64,000 nt of DNA. Origin: Tenacibaculum sp. SZ-18 (GTDB taxonomy: Bacteria; Bacteroidota; Bacteroidia; Flavobacteriales; Flavobacteriaceae). Both the position numbers and the translations under genes were made by a program. The notes below the pieces were generated by a model that saw nothing but the letters and a program-made list of their open reading frames with translations, was not told where the DNA came from and did not search any database. Of this stretch, positions 15,911 through 25,180 are shown piece by piece; positions within the stretch are counted from its first letter, which is position 1, and every line of letters begins with the position of its first letter. The stretch lies in assembly GCF_002813915.1 (NCBI RefSeq), contig NZ_CP019335.1:2277777-2341776 (forward strand), written 5' to 3'.

Positions 15911-18900
15911 TTACTCCACAATTCCTTCTCCTTCAAGGTATAGATCTTCTAGTTGTTGTTTAATTTCGCTTGAAGGTTCTTGCCACATACCACGTTGAAT
16001 TGCTTCTAGCAAACGCTCGCTCATATCTTTTAACGCCCACGGATTGTTGTCTTTAATGAAGGTTCTATTTTTTTTATCTAGCAAATAACGCTCTGTGATA
16101 CCTTCATACATAAAATCATCAATCAAGTTTGTAGTTGCATCATAAGCGAACAAATAATCTAAAGTTGCCGCCATTTCAAAAGCTCCCTTATACCCATGGC
16201 GCTGCACACCAGCAATCCATTTTGGATTTATCACCCTTGATCGATATACTTTTAACAACTCTTCTTTTAATGTTTTTACTTTTGGCGTTTCTGGCCTTGA
16301 ATGATCTCCGAAATATACTTCAGCTTCACTTCCCTTTACGGTAGCAACAGCATTTGCTAGTCCGCCTTGGAATTGATAATAATCATCACTATCTAAAATA
16401 TCATGTTCTCTATTATCCTGATTATGCATTACTATTTGCATCGCTTGCAACCTGTTTGTAAATGATTCGTGTGCTGAAACACCTTTCTTAGAATTTCCAT
16501 AAGCATAACCACTCCAATTAATATATACTTTGGCTAAATCTTCTTGTGTTTCCCAATTTTTCTCATCAATCACAGCTTGTAAACCTGCGCCGTAGGCGCC
16601 TGGTTTAGATCCGAAAACTCGATATAAAGCGCGTTGTTTAGCTTCTTCCTCAACTAAACCTTTTGCTTTCCAATCGTTAGATTCTTCTACAAATCGTTTA
16701 CGAATCGGGTTTTCCTCTAAAGATTCATCTAACTCAGCAACTCTAGCTACAGCAGTATTGAATAAATTAACTACATCTGGGAAAGCATCTCTAAAAAAAC
16801 CAGAAATACGTAATGTAACATCTACTCTTGGACGTTGTAATTTAAGTAATGGAATAACTTCAAAATCGCTTACTCTTCTATTAGCATTCTTCCAAATTGG
16901 TTTTACACCCATTAAAGCAAAGGCTTGAGCAATATCATCTCCTCCAGTTCGCATTGTAGAGGTTCCCCAAACAGAAATTCCAATTGTTTCGGGATAATCT
17001 CCATGTTCTTGGATATAACGATCTATTATTAGTTTTGCACTTTTTTCACCTAAACGAAAAGCAGTTTCGGTAGGAATTGTTCGAACATCAACTGAATAAA
17101 AATTACGACCTGTTGGTAATAAATCTACACGTCCTCTTGTTGGAGCTCCTGACGGACCAGAAGGAATATACGCTCCATTCAATCCTTCTAATAAATTTGT
17201 AATTTCTTCAGTTGTGTTGTGTACAGCAACTAAGGTTTTATGTTTTATGATTGCTAAAACTTCATTTAGTTTAGGGTATGTTTCAGATAAAATATTTGCA
17301 TCTAAAAATTGTATCAGTTGTTGTTTTGCTATAAACTCTAATTGCTCAACAACTTGACCTACAGTTTTGCATTTTTTTTCACCAATCTTTATCTCTAATT
17401 TTTCAGCATAATCTAATGCTAAAATATTTTGTTCTATTCCAAGATCTTCGGCTAAAACTTGTGTTATTCCTTTCTGCTCGTAAGTTGGCATTCTGTGTAA
17501 AGCAATTAATAAATCAATTAATTGTTCATCAACTGGAGCTTTTCCGAAAATATGCAATCCATCACGAATTTGTGCTTCTTTCAATTCACATAAATATCCA
17601 TCTAATTTTACCAAAAGTTCATCTACATCATCCGAAGTAATTCCTAAATCAACATTCAGTTTAGTTTCTTTAACCAAATTGGCAATTTCGTTCTCTAAAG
17701 CTTTTGATCGTTTCGGATCTAAATTTGAAGCTTCATAATATTCATCAACTAAATGCTCTAGTTTCATTAAACTCCCGTAACTTTCAGCTCTTGTCATCGG
17801 TGGAATTAAATGATCTATAATTACAGCTTGATTTCTTCGTTTTGCTTGAGTTCCTTCTCCCGGGTCATTGATGATAAATGGATAAAAATGCGGTAACGCA
17901 TCGAATAACATCGCTGGAAAACAAGTTTTAGGATCTAAAGACACACTTTTTCCTGGCAACCATTCTAAGTTTCCATGTTTTCCTAAATGAATCACAGCAT
18001 CTGCTTGATATGTATCTTGTAACCAGAAATAATAGGCTAAATATTGATATGTTGGAGCTAAATCTGGAGAATGATAAATTGCTTGAGGATCTTGATTATA
18101 ACCTCTGGAAGGCTGAATACTTATAAAAATATTTCCTAATAAAAATCCGGAAACGATAAAACCTCCTTCTGTAAAATAAGGATCATTATCTGGAGTTCCC
18201 CATTGTTCAATTATCTTTTCTTGTAATGTTTTTGAAACATTAGCGAATCGTTTTTTAAAATCTGATAAACCATATATAATTGCGTGAGGACGAGTTTGTG
18301 TTGTGCTAATATCATTGGTTGTAACCTGGGTAATCCAATGCATTAACTCTGTTCCAGATTGTGGTAATTGTTCTCCTAAATTATAATTCGCTTCTTGTAA
18401 TGCATTTAATAGAACGGTACAACTTGCAGGTGTATCTAACCCTACTCCGTTAGCCAATCGACTATCCTTATTGGGATAGTTAGGTAATATAACAGCTACT
18501 CGTTTTTCTCCATTTTTCTTTTCTTGTAATTTAATCCAGTTCTTTGCCAATCGCGCCATAAATTCACAAGCTGGTTTGTGAGCTTCATATTTTACGATTG
18601 TACTATCGGTAATTTCATCTTTTTGAACCTCTTTTTTAAAAGATACTGCTCTACCTATAATTCTTCCATCAATTTCTGGTAAAGCTACATTCATAGCAAT
18701 ATCAGTAGGTGGAAGACCAAACATACCTTCTTCCCAAACTGTTTTATTTGTAGTAGAAAAAATGGCTTGTAAAACAGGAATTCCTAATCTATCAAATATA
18801 AAATCTGTAGTATCAGAAGATTTAATTGTAAATCCTGTTGTATTAATTATGGCTGATATTTTTCTAGTGCCTGAATTCGTCATTAGTTTTTCAAGATTAA

Positions 18901-19657
18901 ACAAGGTATCAGTATCTCTCAGATTATTCGCAAAAGCCACAACAGGCTGTATTCCTTGATTTAATAAAGATTGGCTTAAAACTTCTAAAGGTTCTAAGTT
19001 ATTGGCCAAGAAATGAGTTCTATATGCTAATAAAATTGTTATTGGTTGGCTATGAGCTAAACTTAAATCTAATTCCTCTTGTGTGACAATTCCGTTGTCA
19101 AATGTATATAAGAATAAGTCCTCTACTTGTTCAGCTGTAACTACCTCAACAGTTTGATTGAAAAAGTTCTTACGGATATAATTTAAAAAGTTAATTGCGT
19201 TTGCTTTTCCTCCTTGTTGTAAATATTGTCTACAATGATGCACCGTTTGTATTGGTACAGAAGACAACTTCATCAATTCGTAATCGGGCTCATGAGCGGG
19301 AATAAAAAGTAACACACAATTGGTTTTTTCTTGTAGTTCAACTAACGATTCAACCAAATATTTATAATAACTTATTCCTCCTAAGAGACTGCAAACAATA
19401 ACTTTCGCTTTTTCTAAAACATCTTCTACATAATTATCTATAGTCAATTCTTGTTTTAGATATACCAAATTGGTCATACGTAAACTTGGCAGTGTATCAC
19501 TTTCTTCGGCATAAAGTGTTTTATAAGCTTCATTTACCGTATGTATTTCGGTATCACCTGCACTTAAAAAAACAATATCTCCTGGTTTTTGTTCAATGTA
19601 AAAAACTCCGTCATCGTCTGGATTCCAACCTCCAGGTATTGTTGCTATTAAATGCAT
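15911..19657 (-). CDS. cobN: CobN-type cobaltochelatase large subunit
   Basis: 1248 aa, the length of CobN/BchH-family chelatase large subunits. Diagnostic stretches: VIHLGKHGNLEWLPGKSVSL, FPFIINDPGEGTQAKRR, YIPSGPSGAPTRGRVDLLPTGRNFYSVD (about 845-875) and SGYAYGNSKKG. It binds the tetrapyrrole and cobalt while the AAA+ subunits provide ATP hydrolysis; in the aerobic pathway the substrate is hydrogenobyrinate a,c-diamide. Last gene of the long minus-strand unit, 6 nt after cbiA, with the ChlI/ChlD-like subunit two genes upstream. Its presence with CbiX is notable. It converges on cbiX with a gap of 45 nt. Confidence 0.95.
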   Translation of the reverse strand: MHLIATIPGGWNPDDDGVFYIEQKPGDIVFLSAGDTEIHTVNEAYKTLYAEESDTLPSLRMTNLVYLKQELTIDNYVEDVLEKAKVIVCSLLGGISYYKYLVESLVELQEKTNCVLLFIPAHEPDYELMKLSSVPIQTVHHCRQYLQQGGKANAINFLNYIRKNFFNQTVEVVTAEQVEDLFLYTFDNGIVTQEELDLSLAHSQPITILLAYRTHFLANNLEPLEVLSQSLLNQGIQPVVAFANNLRDTDTLFNLEKLMTNSGTRKISAIINTTGFTIKSSDTTDFIFDRLGIPVLQAIFSTTNKTVWEEGMFGLPPTDIAMNVALPEIDGRIIGRAVSFKKEVQKDEITDSTIVKYEAHKPACEFMARLAKNWIKLQEKKNGEKRVAVILPNYPNKDSRLANGVGLDTPASCTVLLNALQEANYNLGEQLPQSGTELMHWITQVTTNDISTTQTRPHAIIYGLSDFKKRFANVSKTLQEKIIEQWGTPDNDPYFTEGGFIVSGFLLGNIFISIQPSRGYNQDPQAIYHSPDLAPTYQYLAYYFWLQDTYQADAVIHLGKHGNLEWLPGKSVSLDPKTCFPAMLFDALPHFYPFIINDPGEGTQAKRRNQAVIIDHLIPPMTRAESYGSLMKLEHLVDEYYEASNLDPKRSKALENEIANLVKETKLNVDLGITSDDVDELLVKLDGYLCELKEAQIRDGLHIFGKAPVDEQLIDLLIALHRMPTYEQKGITQVLAEDLGIEQNILALDYAEKLEIKIGEKKCKTVGQVVEQLEFIAKQQLIQFLDANILSETYPKLNEVLAIIKHKTLVAVHNTTEEITNLLEGLNGAYIPSGPSGAPTRGRVDLLPTGRNFYSVDVRTIPTETAFRLGEKSAKLIIDRYIQEHGDYPETIGISVWGTSTMRTGGDDIAQAFALMGVKPIWKNANRRVSDFEVIPLLKLQRPRVDVTLRISGFFRDAFPDVVNLFNTAVARVAELDESLEENPIRKRFVEESNDWKAKGLVEEEAKQRALYRVFGSKPGAYGAGLQAVIDEKNWETQEDLAKVYINWSGYAYGNSKKGVSAHESFTNRLQAMQIVMHNQDNREHDILDSDDYYQFQGGLANAVATVKGSEAEVYFGDHSRPETPKVKTLKEELLKVYRSRVINPKWIAGVQRHGYKGAFEMAATLDYLFAYDATTNLIDDFMYEGITERYLLDKKNRTFIKDNNPWALKDMSERLLEAIQRGMWQEPSSEIKQQLEDLYLEGEGIVE

Positions 19658-19663
19658 AATTTT

Positions 19664-20965
19664 CTATTTTTTTGTAAACCAATTAAAGTTTCCTGCTCCC
19701 CAATACAAATGAATGTAACTTGCCATCACATTTTTGTATGAAAATACTTTAGTTGCTATTTCTTTTTCTCTTGCTGTATAAACTTTTGCTGTAGAATTGT
19801 ATTTATCATGAATCATCGAGGAATAATGAAATTCATGCCCCCAAATCGTTTCGTCTTCAAAAACAACTTTTCTATATCCTAAATGTAATTTCTTTTGCTC
19901 CATTGTTGTACTAAAATCAAAAACTCCTGTCATGGTGAAAGAATCTCCTTCTCCATTAATAATTTGATTTCCTAAGTACATCATTCCTCCACATTCTGCC
20001 AAAATTTTAATCTCATTTTCAGCAGCATTTTTTATAGCTGTTTTCATTTTAGTATTCGAACTTAATTGTTCTAAGTATAACTCTGGATACCCTCCCGCTA
20101 AATAAATAATATCAGCCTTAGGTAGTTTCGTATCGTGAATTGGACTAAAAAACGTTATTTCACCTAACTGTTTTAAATAGGCTAAGTTTTCGACATAAGT
20201 AAATGTAAATGCTTCATCTTTAGCAACAGCTATTTTTAAAGTCTTTTTTTCTGAAAGATTAACTTGTTTCTTTGTATCTTCAATCGAAGTTTTTTTAATC
20301 GAGGTCGCAACATTTAAAAGTTCTTTTAGATTAGTATGTGTACCAATATGACTTGCTGCGTTTTCTATTAATTCTTCGAATTTATCTTCAATATGTAAAC
20401 CTAAGTGTCTCGAAGGAATTTTAATATCGTCGCTTGGAGGAATATATCCTAAAGAAGGAATTCCAGCGGTTTCGCAAGCTTCTTTTAAAAATGCATAATG
20501 AGATTCTGTTCTCACAAAATTGAACAATACTCCTGCTATTTTAACTTCAGGATCAAACGTTTTCAATCCATATAAAATTGGAGCAATCGTATAGGCCATT
20601 GCCTTTGCATTAACTACTAGAACGACTGGAATATTAAGTTTCTTTGCCAATTCAGCCGAGCTTCCTTTGTCTTTAACTGCTCCATCAAACAATCCCATAA
20701 CGCCTTCAACAATAGAAATGTCAGCTTTATTAGTATATTTTGTGAATACTTCTTGAATATGCGTATCTGACATCATTATACTATCTAAGTTGATGCTTGA
20801 TCTTCTAGCTGCTCTGGAATGATGAATTGTATCTATATAGTCTGGTCCGCATTTAAAAGTTTGTACTTTATAGTTCTTATTACTAAAGTAACGAGCTAAA
20901 CCAAGTGTTATCGTTGTTTTTCCTGAGTTGCTCCAAGGAGCTGCTATTAAAAATGCCTTTGCCAT
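19664..20965 (-). CDS. cbiA: Cobyrinate a,c-diamide synthase
   Basis: Glutamine-dependent amidation of the a and c acetate side chains of (cobalt-)cobyrinate. N-terminal ATPase part with IAAPWSNSGKTTITLGLARYF and FKCGPDYIDTIHH, then VEGVMGLFDG, and a class I amidotransferase domain with nucleophile Cys in ILAECGGMMYLG (about 335) and HEFHYS near the end. 433 aa, within the normal range. Also called cobB in Pseudomonas. 2 nt from the upstream chelatase gene and 6 nt from cobN. Confidence 0.95.
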   Translation of the reverse strand: MAKAFLIAAPWSNSGKTTITLGLARYFSNKNYKVQTFKCGPDYIDTIHHSRAARRSSINLDSIMMSDTHIQEVFTKYTNKADISIVEGVMGLFDGAVKDKGSSAELAKKLNIPVVLVVNAKAMAYTIAPILYGLKTFDPEVKIAGVLFNFVRTESHYAFLKEACETAGIPSLGYIPPSDDIKIPSRHLGLHIEDKFEELIENAASHIGTHTNLKELLNVATSIKKTSIEDTKKQVNLSEKKTLKIAVAKDEAFTFTYVENLAYLKQLGEITFFSPIHDTKLPKADIIYLAGGYPELYLEQLSSNTKMKTAIKNAAENEIKILAECGGMMYLGNQIINGEGDSFTMTGVFDFSTTMEQKKLHLGYRKVVFEDETIWGHEFHYSSMIHDKYNSTAKVYTAREKEIATKVFSYKNVMASYIHLYWGAGNFNWFTKK

Positions 20966-20967
20966 AA

Positions 20968-22626
20968 TTATAAAGATGAAAAAGGTACATATCGTAAATT
21001 TAAAGCTTTGGCCAATTGTTTTGCTTTGCCTAGTTTCACAAAACTGTTTTCTGTATCTACAATTGTAGTATTTGATAATTTAGACAAATACATTTTGTAA
21101 TTTTTCACAGCAAAATCAAATGGACTTTCATGACCCGCATTAATTTTTCCGTCAGTTAATACAAATAGTTGTACGGTTTTAGTATTTATTGATTTCAACA
21201 ACTCAAACACTCTCAAAAAAGCACTTCCTAAGTTTGTTTTACCTCCAGCTTTTAATTGATAACTAGCTTCTTGAATTCGCTTACTATCTGTAGTAAAATA
21301 TTGTAAAATTTTTGCTGATGAATTTTCTAAAACTACAATAGCGTATTCAATCTTTTTTGAAGGATAAGAAGCTATTGTTTTCTGAATAATGCCTTTAACA
21401 AAACCTAATTGTTTATCAACTGCCATAGAAGCACTAGTGTCTAACAAAAAAACAATTTTAGCCGATGCTTTCTCAGAAATCTGTTGATATATCTTGGTAA
21501 ACTTTCGAGTTACAATATAATTTTTAATTGTCTTAACAATTGCCAAATGATCTGCTTCTTTAGCAATGTATGGACTTTTTACAAGTTCATTATTCGTTGG
21601 TAGTGCTTCTACTTTTTTTTTTGACGCCTGCGGAATAGAAAATTGTAATCCATTTTTAATATTCTCTGGAAGTTGAAACGAATTTGATCCTTGTTGAAGC
21701 TCTTTATTTTCTTTCTTCTCTTCTTCTTTTAAAGTCCGCTCACTTGAATTCTCTTTATCCTTTGACGGAGTAAAATCATTACTTCTATGCGCTAAAACAA
21801 AAGGAGCTATTTTATATAACATTGCCTTTGTAGTTTCACTTTCTCCTAATAAAGCTGCATAAGCTCTAGTAGTTTTTAATAAAAGTATATCTGCTCTTAA
21901 TCCCTCTACATTGGCTTCAACAGTTAATTTAGCAGCTTCGTTTTGTACTTTTTCTGTTAATACTACGTCTACTAATTTATTTTTTGCTGAAATAATTTCT
22001 GCTCTTAATACTGATTCTTCTTCTTTTAATTGTTCATAAAATTCAGTAGAATTCGTGTCAAAATTTAAACGTTGTAATGCTATTTTTTTTCGAAGCTTAA
22101 TATCTTTTGGTGTTGAAATAGCAACACTTAATCCGAATCTATCTTTTAGCTGTGGACGTAATTCTCCTTCTTCAGGATTCATTGTACCAACTAAGCAAAA
22201 TCTACTATCTAACCATTCAGAGATCCCTTCTCTTTCTAAATGATATCCACCAGATGCAGCAGCATCTAATAGCACATCCATTAAGTAGTCATTCAACAAG
22301 TTGATTTCATCTATATATAAAAATCCTTGATGTGATTTTGCTAATAAACCTTTATCTACAATAGTTTTTTTCTGATTAATAAGTGCTTCTAAATTTACAC
22401 TTCCTAATACACGGTCTTCAGTTGCGCCAATAGGTAAGTTTACAAACGGAAAATCTTCTCCCATTAATTGACTTAATGCTCTAACCGTGGTTGTTTTACC
22501 TGTTCCTTTATCTCCAGTTGCTAAAACTCCTCCAATAGTTGGATCTATTAGATTCAGTAGCAAACATAATTTAAAATCATCTTGACCGACAATTGCTGTA
22601 AATGGAAAATTAATTTTGTTTTGCAT
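20968..22626 (-). CDS. Magnesium-chelatase ChlI/ChlD-like AAA+ and VWA fusion
   Basis: 552 aa. AAA+ part (about 1-300) with Walker A TGDKGTGKTT (about 38-47), Walker B GFLYIDEINLLNDYLMD and RFGLSVAI; an acidic and Lys-rich linker (about 305-355); a C-terminal VWA domain (about 385-552) with MIDAS motif FLLDTSASM and the distal LTDGK. It combines the ATPase (ChlI/BchI) and integrin-like (ChlD/BchD) roles that CobS and CobT play in classical B12 producers, so it is the likely energy-coupling partner of CobN in the same operon. Magnesium chelation is unlikely because no chlorophyll genes are present. Confidence 0.92.
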   Translation of the reverse strand: MQNKINFPFTAIVGQDDFKLCLLLNLIDPTIGGVLATGDKGTGKTTTVRALSQLMGEDFPFVNLPIGATEDRVLGSVNLEALINQKKTIVDKGLLAKSHQGFLYIDEINLLNDYLMDVLLDAAASGGYHLEREGISEWLDSRFCLVGTMNPEEGELRPQLKDRFGLSVAISTPKDIKLRKKIALQRLNFDTNSTEFYEQLKEEESVLRAEIISAKNKLVDVVLTEKVQNEAAKLTVEANVEGLRADILLLKTTRAYAALLGESETTKAMLYKIAPFVLAHRSNDFTPSKDKENSSERTLKEEEKKENKELQQGSNSFQLPENIKNGLQFSIPQASKKKVEALPTNNELVKSPYIAKEADHLAIVKTIKNYIVTRKFTKIYQQISEKASAKIVFLLDTSASMAVDKQLGFVKGIIQKTIASYPSKKIEYAIVVLENSSAKILQYFTTDSKRIQEASYQLKAGGKTNLGSAFLRVFELLKSINTKTVQLFVLTDGKINAGHESPFDFAVKNYKMYLSKLSNTTIVDTENSFVKLGKAKQLAKALNLRYVPFSSL

Positions 22627-22627
22627 A

Positions 22628-23341
22628 CTAACCTAATAAAGTTTTATATACCCAAATGCCTCCAATTATTATTGATATAATTCCTATTGATGCATTTAAC
22701 CATTTAAAAATTGACATGTTTCGTTCTATAAATCTACTCATCGTAAAAATAAGCACATAACTATAGGCAGCCATGGCAAAAATAACACCCAAAGATTCTA
22801 TAACTAAAATCCAAATCGCCTCAGCAATTGTACTTGCACTAATTACTAACGCAGATGTTAATGCACCTCCAGTACCTGCTAAACCATGTAACATACCGAC
22901 CCAAAAAGATCTATTGATTGGATTCATTGCTATTTCCTCTCCCGATTTACCATGTAAGTGAATTATATTATTCGGATCGTGTTCATGTTCTTCAATTTTT
23001 TTGTGATCCGACATCATGTCTTTTAATTTATGATTTCTTCTGATTGCTGTAATTCCTAACCAAATCATAATTGGTCCGACTGCCAATTCAGCAAAATATG
23101 AGATGTCTTCGATAAATGATAATAATACCGATCTAAATAATAATGCTATTCCTCCGAAAAGTAATAAAGTAACAGAATGACCAAAAGCCCATTGTGAAGC
23201 TGTAAAAACAGTTTTTAAAGTTACTTTTTTCTTGTTAATTGCGTTTTCCGCAGCTAATACTGAAACGGCAGAAACGTGATCTGGTTCAAAAGAATGTAAA
23301 ACTCCCGCGATTAATGGACGTGTAAAGTTTAAAAAACTCAT
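22628..23341 (-). CDS. Putative cobalt/nickel transporter, NiCoT/HupE-like
   Basis: 237 aa with about six hydrophobic helices. The first helix region GVLHSFEPDHVSAVSV contains H-x4-DH, the signature of NiCoT-type nickel/cobalt permeases, and a His-rich cytoplasmic loop (HKKIEEHEHDPNNIIHLHG, about 93-112) sits between helices 3 and 4. Gene order (after cbiD with a 4-nt overlap, before the chelatase subunit) points to cobalt uptake for B12. The family also includes nickel and urease-linked proteins, so metal choice rests on context. Confidence 0.82.
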   Translation of the reverse strand: MSFLNFTRPLIAGVLHSFEPDHVSAVSVLAAENAINKKKVTLKTVFTASQWAFGHSVTLLLFGGIALLFRSVLLSFIEDISYFAELAVGPIMIWLGITAIRRNHKLKDMMSDHKKIEEHEHDPNNIIHLHGKSGEEIAMNPINRSFWVGMLHGLAGTGGALTSALVISASTIAEAIWILVIESLGVIFAMAAYSYVLIFTMSRFIERNMSIFKWLNASIGIISIIIGGIWVYKTLLG

Positions 23342-24438
23342 ACTTTTTTATAGGATATAACTTGGTTGTTGTTGTTTATTAAATACAAATTCAATGTCAC
23401 ATTTGGCGCTATTTTACAACAATGCTCGTAACATTTTTGAAGTAACATTTGATAAAAAGGTTCTTCTGCATCAAAAGTAAAGATTTCTTGCAACCTACCT
23501 GCCATATTTAGTGCTAAAACCTTACTAGAAATTTCTTCATTATAACCAGAATCTAAAGCCAGTTTGTAAATAAAGTTTTTATCCCAAGTTGCTTTGTTAC
23601 TATGTGTGTTTGTATGACCTTTAGCTAATTTAGAAGCCTTGCCTAACATGATTCCCATATTCACAATTTTTATAGCTTTTTCTTTCTGGATTTTCTCAAA
23701 AGTTTCTTGAATCCAATTTCCATAATGAATACAAGCTACTTCTGGGAAATCAGGAAAAATGCTTCGAAGTGATTTTTCGCTTCTTGCGCCAGAATTAATT
23801 AATAATTGAGTTTTATTATTTGCCAAGGCAACATCTATTCCTTGTTGAATACTCGCTATGTATGACGCCGCAGAAAACGGAGTTACGATGCCAGAAGTCC
23901 CTAAAATTGAAATTCCATATAAAATTCCTAAACGACCATTTAACGTTCTTTTTGCTAGTTTTTCTCCATCTTTTACAGAAATTTCTATAGTAACTCCTTT
24001 ATCGGTAAGGTTATAATCTGATAACATTTTATGACATACTGTAGTCATCATTTTTCTAGGAACAGGATTAATTGCTGGTTCACCAACAGCTATTTCCAAT
24101 CCAGGTAAAGTTACTAAACCAACACCTTCTCCTCTTTTAAAAATAATTTTCTTAGTTGTATTGAATGAAACTTTGGCTGTAATTTCTGCAAGATGGGTAA
24201 CATCCGGATCGTCACCAGCATCTTTAACAGTAGTAATTACACTTCTTTCTTTAGAAATAGTAGCATTTTTTAGATAAAAGATTGCTGTTTCTCCCACAGG
24301 AAGTAATACTGATACTTTGTCCTGTTTCTCCTGAGAGATTAAACCTAATAAAGCTCCTTTTACACAAGCTGTAGCACAAGCTCCTGTTGTATATCCTTTG
24401 CGAAGAGGTTTATCGGGTATTTCTTGTAAATCACTCAA
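23338..24438 (-). CDS. cbiD: Cobalt-precorrin-5B (C1)-methyltransferase
   Basis: Methylates C1 in the anaerobic-type (cobalt-first) pathway. Family marks: LRKGYTTGACATACVKGALL at the N-terminus, VKDAGDDPDVTHLAEI, GEPAINPVPRKMM and LGTSGIVTPFSAASYIASI. 366 aa, normal. The apparent start is TTG at 24438, overlapping the reductase gene by 8 nt; no ATG lies before the GYTTGAC motif. CbiD, with CbiG, marks the cobalt-early chemistry, unlike CobF of the aerobic route. Confidence 0.95.
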   Translation of the reverse strand: MSDLQEIPDKPLRKGYTTGACATACVKGALLGLISQEKQDKVSVLLPVGETAIFYLKNATISKERSVITTVKDAGDDPDVTHLAEITAKVSFNTTKKIIFKRGEGVGLVTLPGLEIAVGEPAINPVPRKMMTTVCHKMLSDYNLTDKGVTIEISVKDGEKLAKRTLNGRLGILYGISILGTSGIVTPFSAASYIASIQQGIDVALANNKTQLLINSGARSEKSLRSIFPDFPEVACIHYGNWIQETFEKIQKEKAIKIVNMGIMLGKASKLAKGHTNTHSNKATWDKNFIYKLALDSGYNEEISSKVLALNMAGRLQEIFTFDAEEPFYQMLLQKCYEHCCKIAPNVTLNLYLINNNNQVISYKKV

Positions 24439-25174
24439 TATATGCTATAATCGTTTGATTCAATTCTTCAATAGAATTTATACAAAGATACCTATTTGAC
24501 ACCAAAGGCTTTTTTAAAATAACTATTGGAATATGAGTTTTAAGCGCCGCAGAAATTTTTTGATCTAATTTTCCATTCACTCCACTTTCTTTCGTAAATA
24601 TTATATCTGGTTTAAGCTCTTTGTACAAATTAATTTCCTCTTCTACATTTTGAGGATATCCAAAAAGCAATTGTGACGAAGGATAATTTGCTTTTTTTGC
24701 AATACTTCTGGAAACATCTCTATCCAGAATTCTAAACCAAGATTTATTATTTTCCCAATATGATTTGAGCCTAGTGATTGTCTGAACTCCAGAAAGTGCT
24801 AATATTGATTTATACTGTCTTTTATTAAATTCACATAGTGACTCTTCATAAGAATTTGTATAGGTTACAAGTTTATGTTTCACTCTTGCGGTAAATTCTC
24901 TTTCGAAACGAATTATTGGAATATCATTTTCAATTGAAGCAACTGTATCATGAAGAATTTCAGCAAATGGATGAGAAGCATTAACAATACATTTGATATT
25001 ATTAGCAATACAAAACTGCTCTAATTCATGCTTTGTTAATGCTCCATTTATCGGAATTCCTTTACCTTTAAATGAAACTTTCGTTTTGGTCGAATAGTAA
25101 TAAGGAATACAAGCTTCATCTAAAAATGATGCTACTTGCTTGCCTTCTGTAGTTCCACCAAAAACCAGTATCAT
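24431..25174 (-). CDS. cbiJ: Precorrin-6A (cobalt-precorrin-6A) reductase
   Basis: NADPH-dependent reduction of the macrocycle at C18-C19. 247 aa with MILVFGGTTEGKQVASFLDE at the N-terminus, NASHPFAEILHDT, IIRFERE and FTKESGVNGKLDQKISAAL, all typical of CobK/CbiJ. It lies between cbiG-cobM and cbiD and overlaps the latter. The cobalt or cobalt-free form of the substrate cannot be told from sequence; the neighbours favour the cobalt form. Confidence 0.93.
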   Translation of the reverse strand: MILVFGGTTEGKQVASFLDEACIPYYYSTKTKVSFKGKGIPINGALTKHELEQFCIANNIKCIVNASHPFAEILHDTVASIENDIPIIRFEREFTARVKHKLVTYTNSYEESLCEFNKRQYKSILALSGVQTITRLKSYWENNKSWFRILDRDVSRSIAKKANYPSSQLLFGYPQNVEEEINLYKELKPDIIFTKESGVNGKLDQKISAALKTHIPIVILKKPLVSNRYLCINSIEELNQTIIAYIE

Positions 25175-25180
25175 ATTAAA

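Noticed and set aside
20968-22626. Magnesium chelatase for chlorophyll synthesis
   Set aside because: The AAA+/VWA protein looks like ChlI/ChlD, but there are no chlorophyll genes and it is embedded between cobalt transport, cbiA and cobN. A cobalt-chelatase subunit is far more likely.
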